Positions 33,331 to 40,792 of a stretch of DNA of 64,000 nucleotides are shown here, one piece after another. Origin of the DNA: Actinomadura coerulea (lineage in GTDB: Bacteria; Actinomycetota; Actinomycetes; Streptosporangiales; Streptosporangiaceae); assembly GCF_014208105.1 (NCBI RefSeq), contig NZ_JACHMQ010000001.1, positions 6,696,001 through 6,760,000 on the forward strand, read 5' to 3'. Under the pieces are notes generated by a model. The model was given only the letters and a program-made list of their open reading frames with translations, was not told the origin of the DNA and did not search any database. The first letter of the stretch is position 1; each line of letters opens with the position of its first letter. A program made the translations under genes and the position numbers.

Positions 33331-34559
33331 ACTGGGACGACACACCGGAGCAGGCCGCCTTCCGCGAGGAGGTCCGGGCCTTCGTCAGGGAGCGGTTCCC
33401 CGCGTCGTACCGTCCGGCGCGGGCCGAGGAGCAGAGCCTCGAACCCGAGGACGTCGCCGGCTACAACTGGCCGGTCGACCGGGTCGCGGACGACCCCGGG
33501 CGCCGCGAGGGCGCGCGGGCGTGGGCGGCGGCGCTGGCCGAGCGCGGCTGGATCGCGCCGCACTGGCCGCGGGAGTACGGCGGCGCAGGGCTGCCGGCGC
33601 TGGAGGAGTTCGTCCTGCACGAGGAGATGATGCGGGCCCGGGTGCCGACCGTGAACGGCATCGGCGCGTTCCTGCTCGGCCCGACCCTGCTGGTCCACGG
33701 CACCGACGAGCAGAAGGCCGTCCACCTGCCGCCGATCGCGTCGGGCGAGGCGACGTGGGCGCAGGGCTTCTCCGAGCCGGGGTCCGGCTCCGACCTGGCC
33801 TCGCTGCGCACCCGCGCCGTCCGCGACGGGGACGAGTACGTCGTGGACGGCCAGAAGGTGTGGACGTCCCTCGGCCAGTACGCCGACTGGCTGTTCGTGC
33901 TCGTCCGCACCGACCCGTCCGCCGACCGTCCCCACCGCGGCATCACGTTCCTGCTGGTCGAGGCGGACGCGCCCGGGGTCACGATCCGTCCCATCACCGA
34001 CATCCGCGGGGCGGCGCCGTTCTGCGAGATCTTCTTCGAGGGCGTCCGGGTGCCGGTGGCGAACCGGGTCGGCGAGGAGAACCGCGGCTGGTACGTGGCG
34101 ATGTCCGCGCTCGGCTTCGAGCGGGCCGGGATCGGCGCCACCATCAAGTACCAGCACGCCCTCGCCGATCTGGTGGGCTGCCTGCGGTCCCCGGAGGGGG
34201 AGCGGCACGCCCGGCGCGGCCCCGCCCTCCGGCAGGAGATCGCGCGCCGGCGGACCGAGATCGCCGTCCTGTACAACCTGGCCCGCTACACCGTGTCGCG
34301 GCAGGCGGCGGGCGACGAGCCCGGCTTCGAGGCGTCCGTCAACCAGCTGTTCGGGGCCGAGCTGCACCAGCGGCTCGCGCGGACGGGCGCGCTGGCGTTC
34401 GGGCGGTCCGCCGCGCTGTGGGAGCGCGAGGGGGCGCCGCTCGACGCGCTGTACACCCACATGCGCCGGGACGCGGTCGCCTCCACCTTCCTCGGCGGCA
34501 CCACCGAGATCCAGCGCAACGTCATCGCCACCCGGGGCCTGAACCTGCCCCGCGGCTGA
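33327..34559 (+). CDS. Acyl-CoA dehydrogenase (large subunit-like)
   Basis: 410 residues from a GTG that overlaps the synthetase stop. The FAD loop reads WAQGFSEPGSGSDLASLRTRA, followed by VDGQKVWTSLGQYADWLFVLVRT; the C-terminal segment is ASTFLGGTTEIQRNVIATRGL. The TSxGQYADW motif is common in actinobacterial dehydrogenases that act as heteromeric pairs on steroid or branched acids. The last gene of the operon is a second, shorter acyl-CoA dehydrogenase, so an alpha2beta2 enzyme is likely (inference). Confidence 0.92.
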   Translation: MNWDDTPEQAAFREEVRAFVRERFPASYRPARAEEQSLEPEDVAGYNWPVDRVADDPGRREGARAWAAALAERGWIAPHWPREYGGAGLPALEEFVLHEEMMRARVPTVNGIGAFLLGPTLLVHGTDEQKAVHLPPIASGEATWAQGFSEPGSGSDLASLRTRAVRDGDEYVVDGQKVWTSLGQYADWLFVLVRTDPSADRPHRGITFLLVEADAPGVTIRPITDIRGAAPFCEIFFEGVRVPVANRVGEENRGWYVAMSALGFERAGIGATIKYQHALADLVGCLRSPEGERHARRGPALRQEIARRRTEIAVLYNLARYTVSRQAAGDEPGFEASVNQLFGAELHQRLARTGALAFGRSAALWEREGAPLDALYTHMRRDAVASTFLGGTTEIQRNVIATRGLNLPRG

Positions 34560-34584
34560 CCACACACGGGAGGAGCGCACGCCC

Positions 34585-35343
34585 ATGCTCGACGAGAACG
34601 CCTACGAGACGATCGACCTGCGGATCGAGGAGCGGGTCGCCTGGCTGACGCTGAACCGGCCGGACAAGCTGAACGCGCTGACGCCCACCACGATGACGGA
34701 GCTGCGCGACATCTTCACGCGCGTGGACGACGACGAGGACGTCTGCGTCGTGGTGCTGCGCGGCGCGGGCGAGCGCGCGTTCTGCGCCGGCATGGACCTG
34801 TCCTGGTCGGAGAAGCTGACCCCGCGCGAGCGGATCGAGCAGGGCCGGCTCGGCGAGAAGACGTTCGCGATGATGGAGCGGCTGTCCGTCCCGGTGATCG
34901 CCGCGGTGCACGGCTACGCGGTCGGCGGCGGCCTGGAGCTGGCGCTCGCGGCCGACTTCATCATCGCCTCCGACGACGCCAAGATGGGCCTCGTCGAGAT
35001 CACCCTGTCGGCGCGCCCCCCGTACCGCCCGAAGATGACCGAGGACGGCGACCCCGACCAGCCCGAGTTCGGCGGGTCGGCGCCCGGCTGGGGCGGCGTG
35101 AAGCGGCTGCCGGAGCGGATCGGCAAGGCCCGCGCGAAGGAGCTGCTGTTCACCGGCGCCCGCATCGGCGCCGAACGGGCGCTGCGGCTCGGCCTGGTCA
35201 ACGACGTCTACCCGGCCGCGGAGTTCGACAGGCGGATCGGCGAGCTGGCCGAGCGGATCGCGGCGATGAACCGCTACAACCTGCGGCTCGTCAAGGAACT
35301 CGTCACCTACGGCTACGACTGGATCGAGCCCCACCCGAGCTAG
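34585..35343 (+). CDS. Enoyl-CoA hydratase/isomerase family protein
   Basis: 252 residues with a GGAGG ribosome site. The crotonase oxyanion-hole segments are ERAFCAGMDLSW (about residue 60-72) and AVHGYAVGGGLELALAADF (about 105-125), where typical hydratases carry the catalytic Glu. An insertion around residues 145-172 (ARPPYRPKMTEDGDPDQPEF) replaces the usual GLFPGGGG loop, and Glu of that loop is not evident; the reaction may differ from plain hydration. It follows the dehydrogenase by 25 nt and precedes the VOC gene by 8 nt. Confidence 0.9.
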   Translation: MLDENAYETIDLRIEERVAWLTLNRPDKLNALTPTTMTELRDIFTRVDDDEDVCVVVLRGAGERAFCAGMDLSWSEKLTPRERIEQGRLGEKTFAMMERLSVPVIAAVHGYAVGGGLELALAADFIIASDDAKMGLVEITLSARPPYRPKMTEDGDPDQPEFGGSAPGWGGVKRLPERIGKARAKELLFTGARIGAERALRLGLVNDVYPAAEFDRRIGELAERIAAMNRYNLRLVKELVTYGYDWIEPHPS

Positions 35344-35351
35344 GAGGACCC

Positions 35352-36290
35352 GTGCAGATCTACCGCATCGATCACGTCGCGCAGGTGACCCCCGACCTCG
35401 ACCGGCAGGTCGCCCTGCTGGAGGGGCTGTTCGGGTTCCGGCGCGTCCGGAGCTGGGACAACCCGGCCGAGGGCGTGCGCGGCGCCCGCCTGGAGATCCC
35501 GGGGAGCCGCGGACAGGCCTGGGAGGTCGTCGCGCCGGCCGGTGACAACTCGTCCCTGCGAACCTGGCTGGACGAGCACAAGGGCCGTCCCGGCCTGCAC
35601 CACGTAGGCGCGGAGGTCCCCGACCTGGAGGCCGTCCGCGCGGAACTCGAGGTGCGCGGCATCAAGCCGACCGACTGGGCGTGGGGACGCTGGCTGGAGG
35701 CGTCGCTGAGCCCGCCCGAGCACGGCACCGGCGTGCTGTGGCGGCTCCGCGGGCCGGGCACCCTGGACATGTGCGGCGACGGCGCCGCCTCGGCCGCCGA
35801 GCCGTCCGAGCCGGACGGCCCGTCGCTCGGCGTCGTGGCGCTCGACCACATCTGCCAGGCGTTCCACGACCGCGACGTCCTCGCCCGCTGGTACCGCGAC
35901 CTCGCCGGGTTCGTGCAGGTCTGGCGGACGGCGGACGAGGAGCACCCCGACATGGCCGACCTCGTCCTGAACATCCCCGGCTCGACGATCTGCTGGGAAG
36001 TGATCATGCCGCGCGGCGAGGACTCGTTCATCGACCGCTTCCTGGAGCGCGGCGGCCCGGGCGCCCACCACGTCACCTTCGAGGTCGCCGACTGGGACGC
36101 GGCCCTGGCGGCCTGCGAGCACCACGACGTCCCCACCTTCGACGACGAGGAGGGTGTCACCGACGGCGCCGCCTGGAAGCACACGTTCGTCCACCCGAAG
36201 CACACCGGCGGCATCCTCGTCCAGCTGTTCTGGGAGGAGCGGCCGGGCGTGTGGGTCCGCTCGGACAAGGTGCCGCCGCCATGGACCTGA
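35352..36290 (+). CDS. Two-domain VOC (glyoxalase/dioxygenase superfamily) protein
   Basis: 312 residues from a GTG preceded by AGGAGG. Two vicinal-oxygen-chelate units are visible: residues 1-125 (MQIYRIDHVAQVTPDLDRQV, HHVGAEVPDLEAV) and 155-300 (VVALDHICQAFHDRDVLARW, HHVTFEVADWDAAL, HTGGILVQLFWEE). Histidines and glutamates in the metal positions are present in both (DHVAQ, HHV, DHI, HHV, VQLFWEE). Candidates are a methylmalonyl-CoA-epimerase-like enzyme acting on an acyl-CoA, or an extradiol dioxygenase. Its place between an enoyl-CoA hydratase and a dehydrogenase favours an acyl-CoA epimerase or lyase. It overlaps the next gene by 10 nt. Confidence 0.85.
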   Translation: MQIYRIDHVAQVTPDLDRQVALLEGLFGFRRVRSWDNPAEGVRGARLEIPGSRGQAWEVVAPAGDNSSLRTWLDEHKGRPGLHHVGAEVPDLEAVRAELEVRGIKPTDWAWGRWLEASLSPPEHGTGVLWRLRGPGTLDMCGDGAASAAEPSEPDGPSLGVVALDHICQAFHDRDVLARWYRDLAGFVQVWRTADEEHPDMADLVLNIPGSTICWEVIMPRGEDSFIDRFLERGGPGAHHVTFEVADWDAALAACEHHDVPTFDDEEGVTDGAAWKHTFVHPKHTGGILVQLFWEERPGVWVRSDKVPPPWT

Positions 36291-37363
36291 GCCTCACCGA
36301 GGACCAGGAGCTGATCGCCGCCACGGCCCGCGAACTCCTGGAGTCCAAGGCCCCGGCGGCGGGCGCGCGGGCCCTCGGCGGCGACCCCGCCGGCTTCTCC
36401 GCGCCGCTGTGGAAGGAGATGGTCGAGCTCGGCTGGACGGGCCTGGCCTTCCCCGAGGAGCACGGCGGCGTCGGCGGCGACTTCCTGGACGTCTGCCTGC
36501 TGTTCGAGCAACTGGGGTACGCGCAGGTCCCGAGCCCGCTGCTGGCCTCGGTCGCCTGCTGCGGCATGCCCGTCGCGCGGTTCGGGACGTCCGCGCAGAA
36601 GGAGCGCTGGCTGAACGCCATCTCGGACGGCCAGATCGTGACCGCCGCACCGCTCCCCTGGGACCGCCCAGGCGAAGGCCCGGTCGCGTCGCGCTCCGAC
36701 TCCGGCTACGTCCTGGACGGCACGGCGACGTTCGTCCCGTTCGCCGCGTCCGCCGAGCACATCCTGCTGGTGGCGCGCCTGGACGGCGAGCCGCACGCCT
36801 TCTGGGTGGACGCCGCGGACGTCGCCCTGAAACCGCTGGGAACGATCGGCCACGACCGCCCCTGCCACGCCGAGCTGGACGCCCTCTGGGTCCCGGGCGA
36901 AGCCGCCCTGGGCCCCGACGCCGCCGCCGCGATCTCGCTCTTCGGCGCTGCCGCCACCTGCGCGGAAATGGTGGGCGCGGCCCAACGCGTCCTCGACATG
37001 ACGGTCCAGTACGCCACGGAACGCGAGCAGTTCGGCCACCCGGTCGGCTCGTTCCAGGCCGTCCAGCACCACTGCGCGAACATGGCCATAGACGTCCTGG
37101 GCTCCCGCTTCACCGCCTATGAGGCCATCTGGCTCTTGTCGGTGGACCGAGAAGCCGCACAACAGGTGACGATGGCCAAGGCCTGGGTGAGCGAGGCATA
37201 CGAACGCGTATGCGCCCTAGGCCACCAGGTGCACGGCGCCATCGGCTTCACCCAGGAACACGACCTGCACCTGTTCTCCGAACACGCACTGGCCACATCT
37301 CTAGCCTTCGGCGACGCCCACTTCCACCTAGACGAACTGGCCACGTCCCTCGACCTGGCCTGA
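36281..37363 (+). CDS. Acyl-CoA dehydrogenase (small, divergent subunit)
   Basis: 360 residues, shorter than normal and with a weak FAD loop: TAAPLPWDRPGEGPVASRSD stands where the FTEPxxGSD motif would be. The C-terminal domain keeps YATEREQFGHPVGSFQAVQH and LGHQVHGAIGFTQEHDLHLF. Such degenerate partners form heteromers with a full dehydrogenase (FadE-type alpha2beta2 complexes), here with the product of 33327. The start ATG lies inside the end of the VOC gene. Confidence 0.9.
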   Translation: MDLSLTEDQELIAATARELLESKAPAAGARALGGDPAGFSAPLWKEMVELGWTGLAFPEEHGGVGGDFLDVCLLFEQLGYAQVPSPLLASVACCGMPVARFGTSAQKERWLNAISDGQIVTAAPLPWDRPGEGPVASRSDSGYVLDGTATFVPFAASAEHILLVARLDGEPHAFWVDAADVALKPLGTIGHDRPCHAELDALWVPGEAALGPDAAAAISLFGAAATCAEMVGAAQRVLDMTVQYATEREQFGHPVGSFQAVQHHCANMAIDVLGSRFTAYEAIWLLSVDREAAQQVTMAKAWVSEAYERVCALGHQVHGAIGFTQEHDLHLFSEHALATSLAFGDAHFHLDELATSLDLA

Positions 37364-37374
37364 CGCGCCGGCGC

Positions 37375-37395
37375 CCCGGCCGGACCCCGGCCGGG
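37375..37395. terminator. Shared terminator hairpin between convergent genes
   Basis: CCCGGCCGG - ACC - CCGGCCGGG, a perfect 9-bp stem in the 34-nt gap between the acyl-CoA dehydrogenase and the convergent 2H phosphoesterase gene; outer bases TGACGC and GCGTCA can extend it. Confidence 0.6.
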
Positions 37396-37397
37396 CG

Positions 37398-38009
37398 TCA
37401 GCCCAAGGGGACCTCGGCGAGGTGCTCCCACCGGTACAGGTGGCCGTCCCTCACCTGGGCGACCAGGTGCGCGGCGCCGACACGGAACGGAACCGGATCG
37501 GGACGCCGGTCAAGGGCATCGGCGATGGGCGCGGCGGGCCCGTCGGCGTTGCTGTAGGCGACGGAGACATGCGGCGTCCAGCCGGGCTCGCCGTCGAGCG
37601 GGTGCACCCCGGCGGTCTCGGCCGCGGCCTGGCGCACCGCCTCCCGGACCGGGTCGAGCCCGCGCTCCGGACGGATGCCGAGCGCCACCCCTTCACCGTG
37701 AACCCAGAGCCGCCCGACCTCCACCTCGATCGGCGCGAGCGCGCCCAGACGGCGCCGGGCCCCCGCGACAAGCGCCTCGACCTGCTCGCGTGGAATCTCG
37801 TCCTCGAACCCGACGATCTGCGTGGTCATATGCAGCCACTCGGCGGGGACGAGGTCCAGCCCGCCCACCCCCGCGAGCATGTCCTGGTAGCGACGGACCA
37901 GACCGCTCACCTCCTGCTGCCCGTCGAGCAGGATGTGCCACAGCAGCATCCGCCGCCCGGGCCGCATCCCCGGCAACCACCACCAGTGGTCCGTCATCCG
38001 CTCAGGCAT
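37398..38009 (-). CDS. 2'-5' RNA ligase family (2H phosphoesterase) protein
   Basis: 203 residues. Both 2H motifs are present: HMTTQIV near residue 60 and HVSVAYS near 146, with conserved spacing. The family includes ThpR-like RNA ligases and cyclic phosphodiesterases acting on 2',3'-cyclic or 2'-5' phosphates. The ATG at 38009 is preferred, with GGAGGGG about 13 bases upstream; an ATG four codons further in is possible. No functional neighbours. Confidence 0.85.
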   Translation of the reverse strand: MPERMTDHWWWLPGMRPGRRMLLWHILLDGQQEVSGLVRRYQDMLAGVGGLDLVPAEWLHMTTQIVGFEDEIPREQVEALVAGARRRLGALAPIEVEVGRLWVHGEGVALGIRPERGLDPVREAVRQAAAETAGVHPLDGEPGWTPHVSVAYSNADGPAAPIADALDRRPDPVPFRVGAAHLVAQVRDGHLYRWEHLAEVPLG

Positions 38010-38401
38010 CGAGTCCACAGCCCCTCCCAACGCTCAGCGCCAGCATGCCGGACGCGCCGCGCAGGCAGGCGACTGCCCGGTCGTTGAGAGCGGGACGCCG
38101 GTTCCCCGTCCGGGGGAGCCGCTTCACCATCGCAGGCGTCGGGTGTGGCTGGATACACCCGTCGACTACGGCACGGGCAGCGGCACCGACCACTTCGCCA
38201 CCCTCCACCGCCCCCTGCCCGACACGCTGCGCTGGTTCCACACCCGCACATGAGCTGAGCGGCCATGGCGAAAGAAAGTCCCGGCCGCAGAGCGGCCAGG
38301 ACCCACTTCTACGAGCTCCCGAAATTCATCGACAAAGTTTGTCAGGCGAGCGGAGTGGACGAGAAGGCGGGAAAGACCCTGGTTCGGCGTAGTTTGGCCG
38401 G
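38010..38401. other. Region of gene debris upstream of the histidine kinase
   Basis: No well-supported gene. A plus-strand frame ending at 38253 carries a protein-like tail (WLDTPVDYGTGSGTDHFAT, then LHRPLPDTLRWFHTRT) with no proper beginning. This may be the end of a lost gene. Base composition is lower in GC at 38265-38400 than in its neighbours. Confidence 0.3.
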
Positions 38402-38405
38402 ATGA
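38265..38405 (+). CDS. Possible 46-residue leader gene overlapping the histidine kinase start
   Basis: An ATG at 38265 opens 46 codons ending in a TGA that overlaps the kinase ATG (ATGA). The peptide starts MAKESPGRRAARTHFYELP and is basic and soluble. In favour: the kinase itself has no ribosome site, so coupling to an upstream frame makes sense. Against: third-position GC is clearly lower than in neighbouring genes and I recognise no family. Treat as tentative. Confidence 0.3.
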   Translation: MAKESPGRRAARTHFYELPKFIDKVCQASGVDEKAGKTLVRRSLAG

Positions 38406-39592
38406 GTGTGGTCGTTGCCGTTGTCGCGGCTTTGGTGCTCACCTGGGTGCCGGCGTTGTTGTGGGGGCGGCGGCATCGGCGGCGGGGGGATCTCGGGGGG
38501 CCGGAGCGGCGGGCGACGTTCGAGACCCTGCACACCGCTTCGCGGGCGGCGCCGGCGTTCCGGGGCGGGCTGACCGAGCAGGGGGCGCAGAAGGCGGCCC
38601 GGCATCTGCGGGCGCTGCTCGGGTGCGAGGCGCTCGCCATCACCGACGGGGAGCGGCTGCTGGCCTGGGACGGGGAGCACGACCACCACGCCGTGGACGG
38701 CCCCGGGCACGCGGAGGCCACGCGGGGGAACGGGCGCACCCAGGTGCACGACGTCGAGTGCGACCGGCTCGACTGCCCGATCCGCAGGGTCGTGGTGGTG
38801 CCGCTCGCCACCGATGACCGGGTGGTCGGGACGCTGGCCGCGTACGGGGAGGACGTTCCGGCGGGGCTGATCCGCGCCGCCGAGGAGGTCGCGCAGTGGG
38901 TGGACGCCCAGCTCGAACTCGCGGAGCTGGACCATTCGCGGACGCTGCTGATGGAGGCGGAGATGCGGGCGCTGCGGGCGCAGATCTCGCCGCACTTCGT
39001 CTACAACTCGCTGACGACGATCGCCTCGTTCGTCCGGTCCGACCCGGAGCGGGCGCGGGAGCTGCTGCTGGAGTTCGCCGGGTTCACGCGCTACTCGTTC
39101 CGGCGGCACGGCGACTTCACGACGCTGGCGGAGGAGCTGCGGTCGATCGACCGGTACCTGCTGCTCCAGCGGGCCCGGTTCGGGGAGGAACTGCGGGTGA
39201 CGTTGCGGATCGCGCCCGAGGTGCTGCCGGTGGCGGTGCCGTTCCTCTGCCTGCAGCCGCTCGTGGAGAACGCCGTCCGGCACGGGCTCCAGGACCGGTC
39301 CGAGCCCGGGCTGATCACGATCATCGCGGAGGACGCGGGGGCCGACTGCGTGATCAGCGTGGAGGATGACGGGGTCGGCATGGATCCCGAGGACGTCCGC
39401 CGCCTGCTGTCGGGGGAGCGGCCCGAGCCGTCCGCCGACGACGCGGCGGGGATCGGGCTCGCCAACGTCGACGCGCGGCTGCGGCAGGTGTACGGGGACG
39501 AGTACGGCCTCGCGGTGGAGACCGGTCCGGGCGCCGGGACGAAGGTCACGGTGCGGGTGCCGAAGTACCGGCCCGGTGTCACGGCCTCTTGA
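38402..39592 (+). CDS. LytS-type sensor histidine kinase
   Basis: 396 residues. One N-terminal membrane helix (VVVAVVAALVLTWVPALLWG), a GAF-like domain (residues about 40-175, with LGCEALAITDGERLLAWDGE), then the LytS H-box QISPHFVYNSLTTIASFVR with the phosphorylated histidine, N-box LQPLVENAVRHGL and the glycine box DDGVGM...GIGLANVDARL. A CDRLDC-type cysteine pair in the GAF part might bind a ligand or metal. It pairs with the LytTR regulator encoded 55 nt downstream. By analogy with BtsS/YpdA systems it may sense pyruvate or another monocarboxylate, because transporter genes follow; that is inference. Confidence 0.93.
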   Translation: MSVVVAVVAALVLTWVPALLWGRRHRRRGDLGGPERRATFETLHTASRAAPAFRGGLTEQGAQKAARHLRALLGCEALAITDGERLLAWDGEHDHHAVDGPGHAEATRGNGRTQVHDVECDRLDCPIRRVVVVPLATDDRVVGTLAAYGEDVPAGLIRAAEEVAQWVDAQLELAELDHSRTLLMEAEMRALRAQISPHFVYNSLTTIASFVRSDPERARELLLEFAGFTRYSFRRHGDFTTLAEELRSIDRYLLLQRARFGEELRVTLRIAPEVLPVAVPFLCLQPLVENAVRHGLQDRSEPGLITIIAEDAGADCVISVEDDGVGMDPEDVRRLLSGERPEPSADDAAGIGLANVDARLRQVYGDEYGLAVETGPGAGTKVTVRVPKYRPGVTAS

Positions 39593-39647
39593 CGCCCGGT
39601 CGGTCCTTGACTGGAATGTGGCGGACGGCGTGGGAAGGGACGGTGCG

Positions 39648-40397
39648 GTGACCCTGCGTGTCCTGGCGGTGGACGACGAGGCGCCCGCGCTCGACGACCT
39701 CGTCCACCTGCTGCGCGCCGACCCGCGCATCGGCGAGATCGACACCGCCCGGGACGGGGCCGCCGCGCTCCGCAAGCTCGACCGGGCCCTCGCCGAGGGG
39801 CGTCCCGTCGCCGCCGTCTTCCTCGACATCCGGATGCCCGGCCTGGACGGCACCGTGCTCGGCCGCGTCCTCGCCCAGTTCGCCCGCGCCCCGCAGATCG
39901 TCTACGTGACGGCGTACGAGGAGCACGCCGTGGACGCGTTCGAGATCAAGGCGACCGACTACATCCTCAAGCCGGTGCGGCCGGAGCGGCTGGCCGTGGC
40001 GATCCGGCGGGTCACCGAGGCCGCCGGGGAGGACGAGGCCGCGCCGGAGCCGTCCGAGCCGGAGGCCATGCCGGTCGAGCTGGGCGGGGTGACGCGGTTC
40101 GTCACGCCCGGGGAGGTGCTGTACGTGGAGGCGCAGGGCGACTACGCGCGGCTCCACACGTCGGGCGGCAGCCATCTGGTGCGGATCCCGCTCGCCGCGC
40201 TGAGCGAGCGGTGGAGCGGCGCCGGGTTCGTCCGGGTGCACCGCAGCCATCTCGTGGCGCTGGCGGCCATCACGGAACTGCGGCTCGACTCGGGGCGCTG
40301 CACCGTGGTCGTGGGCGGCGCCGAGCTGCCCGTCGCGCGGCGGCACGTGCGCGAGCTGCGCGACCTGCTCGTCCGCCGGGCGAGGCGGTCGTTCTGA
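39648..40397 (+). CDS. LytTR-family response regulator
   Basis: 249 residues from a GTG at 39648 with GGAAGGGA upstream. Receiver domain: LAVDDEAPALDDL acidic pocket, phosphorylated Asp in VFLDIRMPG, Thr/Lys in YVTAYEE and YILKPVRPERL. The C-terminal LytTR DNA-binding domain is seen as EVLYVEAQGDYARLHT, LAALSERWSGAGFVRVHRSH and VARRHVRELRDLL. It presumably controls the symporter genes that follow without a gap (next frame starts inside its stop codon). Confidence 0.94.
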   Translation: MTLRVLAVDDEAPALDDLVHLLRADPRIGEIDTARDGAAALRKLDRALAEGRPVAAVFLDIRMPGLDGTVLGRVLAQFARAPQIVYVTAYEEHAVDAFEIKATDYILKPVRPERLAVAIRRVTEAAGEDEAAPEPSEPEAMPVELGGVTRFVTPGEVLYVEAQGDYARLHTSGGSHLVRIPLAALSERWSGAGFVRVHRSHLVALAAITELRLDSGRCTVVVGGAELPVARRHVRELRDLLVRRARRSF

Positions 40398-40792
40398 GCG
40401 CCCCGGACGCGCGGGACGCCGCGCCCGGGCGGACACTGGTCACCGGGCCGCGGACCCGGGCCGTCCGGCGGCCCCGGTACCCGGTGACGCGGGAGATCGA
40501 CGAGCAGACGGGGCTCGGCGAGGCGTACATGCGGTCGCTGGTGCGCGCCCAGTGGCGGCTCGCGGCACGGCTGTGCCTGGTCCTCGCCGTGGTGGTGCTC
40601 GGCCTGCCGCTGCTGTTCGCGCTCGTCCCCGCGGTGCGCGAGCAGGAGGTGCTGGGGCTGCCGCTGCCGTGGGTGCTGCTCGGCGGGCTGATCTACCCGT
40701 GGTTCGTCGCCTGCGGCTGGTGGTACGTCCGGCAGGCCGAGCGCAACGAGGACGACTTCGCCGACCTCGTCGACCGGGCCGACCGGCTGTGA
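40394..40792 (+). CDS. Small membrane protein preceding a sodium:solute symporter
   Basis: About 132 residues if translation starts at the CTG that overlaps the regulator stop (CTGA), or 102 from the GTG at 40484. The segment RPRYPVTREIDEQTGLGEAY just before the helices argues for the longer form. Two helices follow (LAARLCLVLAVVVLGLPLLF and LPWVLLGGLIYPWFVACGWW), then a charged tail. This matches the small subunit-like proteins that accompany acetate/monocarboxylate symporters in actinobacteria (compare DUF485 at 42678). The start codon is the uncertain part. Confidence 0.7.
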   Translation: MSAPDARDAAPGRTLVTGPRTRAVRRPRYPVTREIDEQTGLGEAYMRSLVRAQWRLAARLCLVLAVVVLGLPLLFALVPAVREQEVLGLPLPWVLLGGLIYPWFVACGWWYVRQAERNEDDFADLVDRADRL

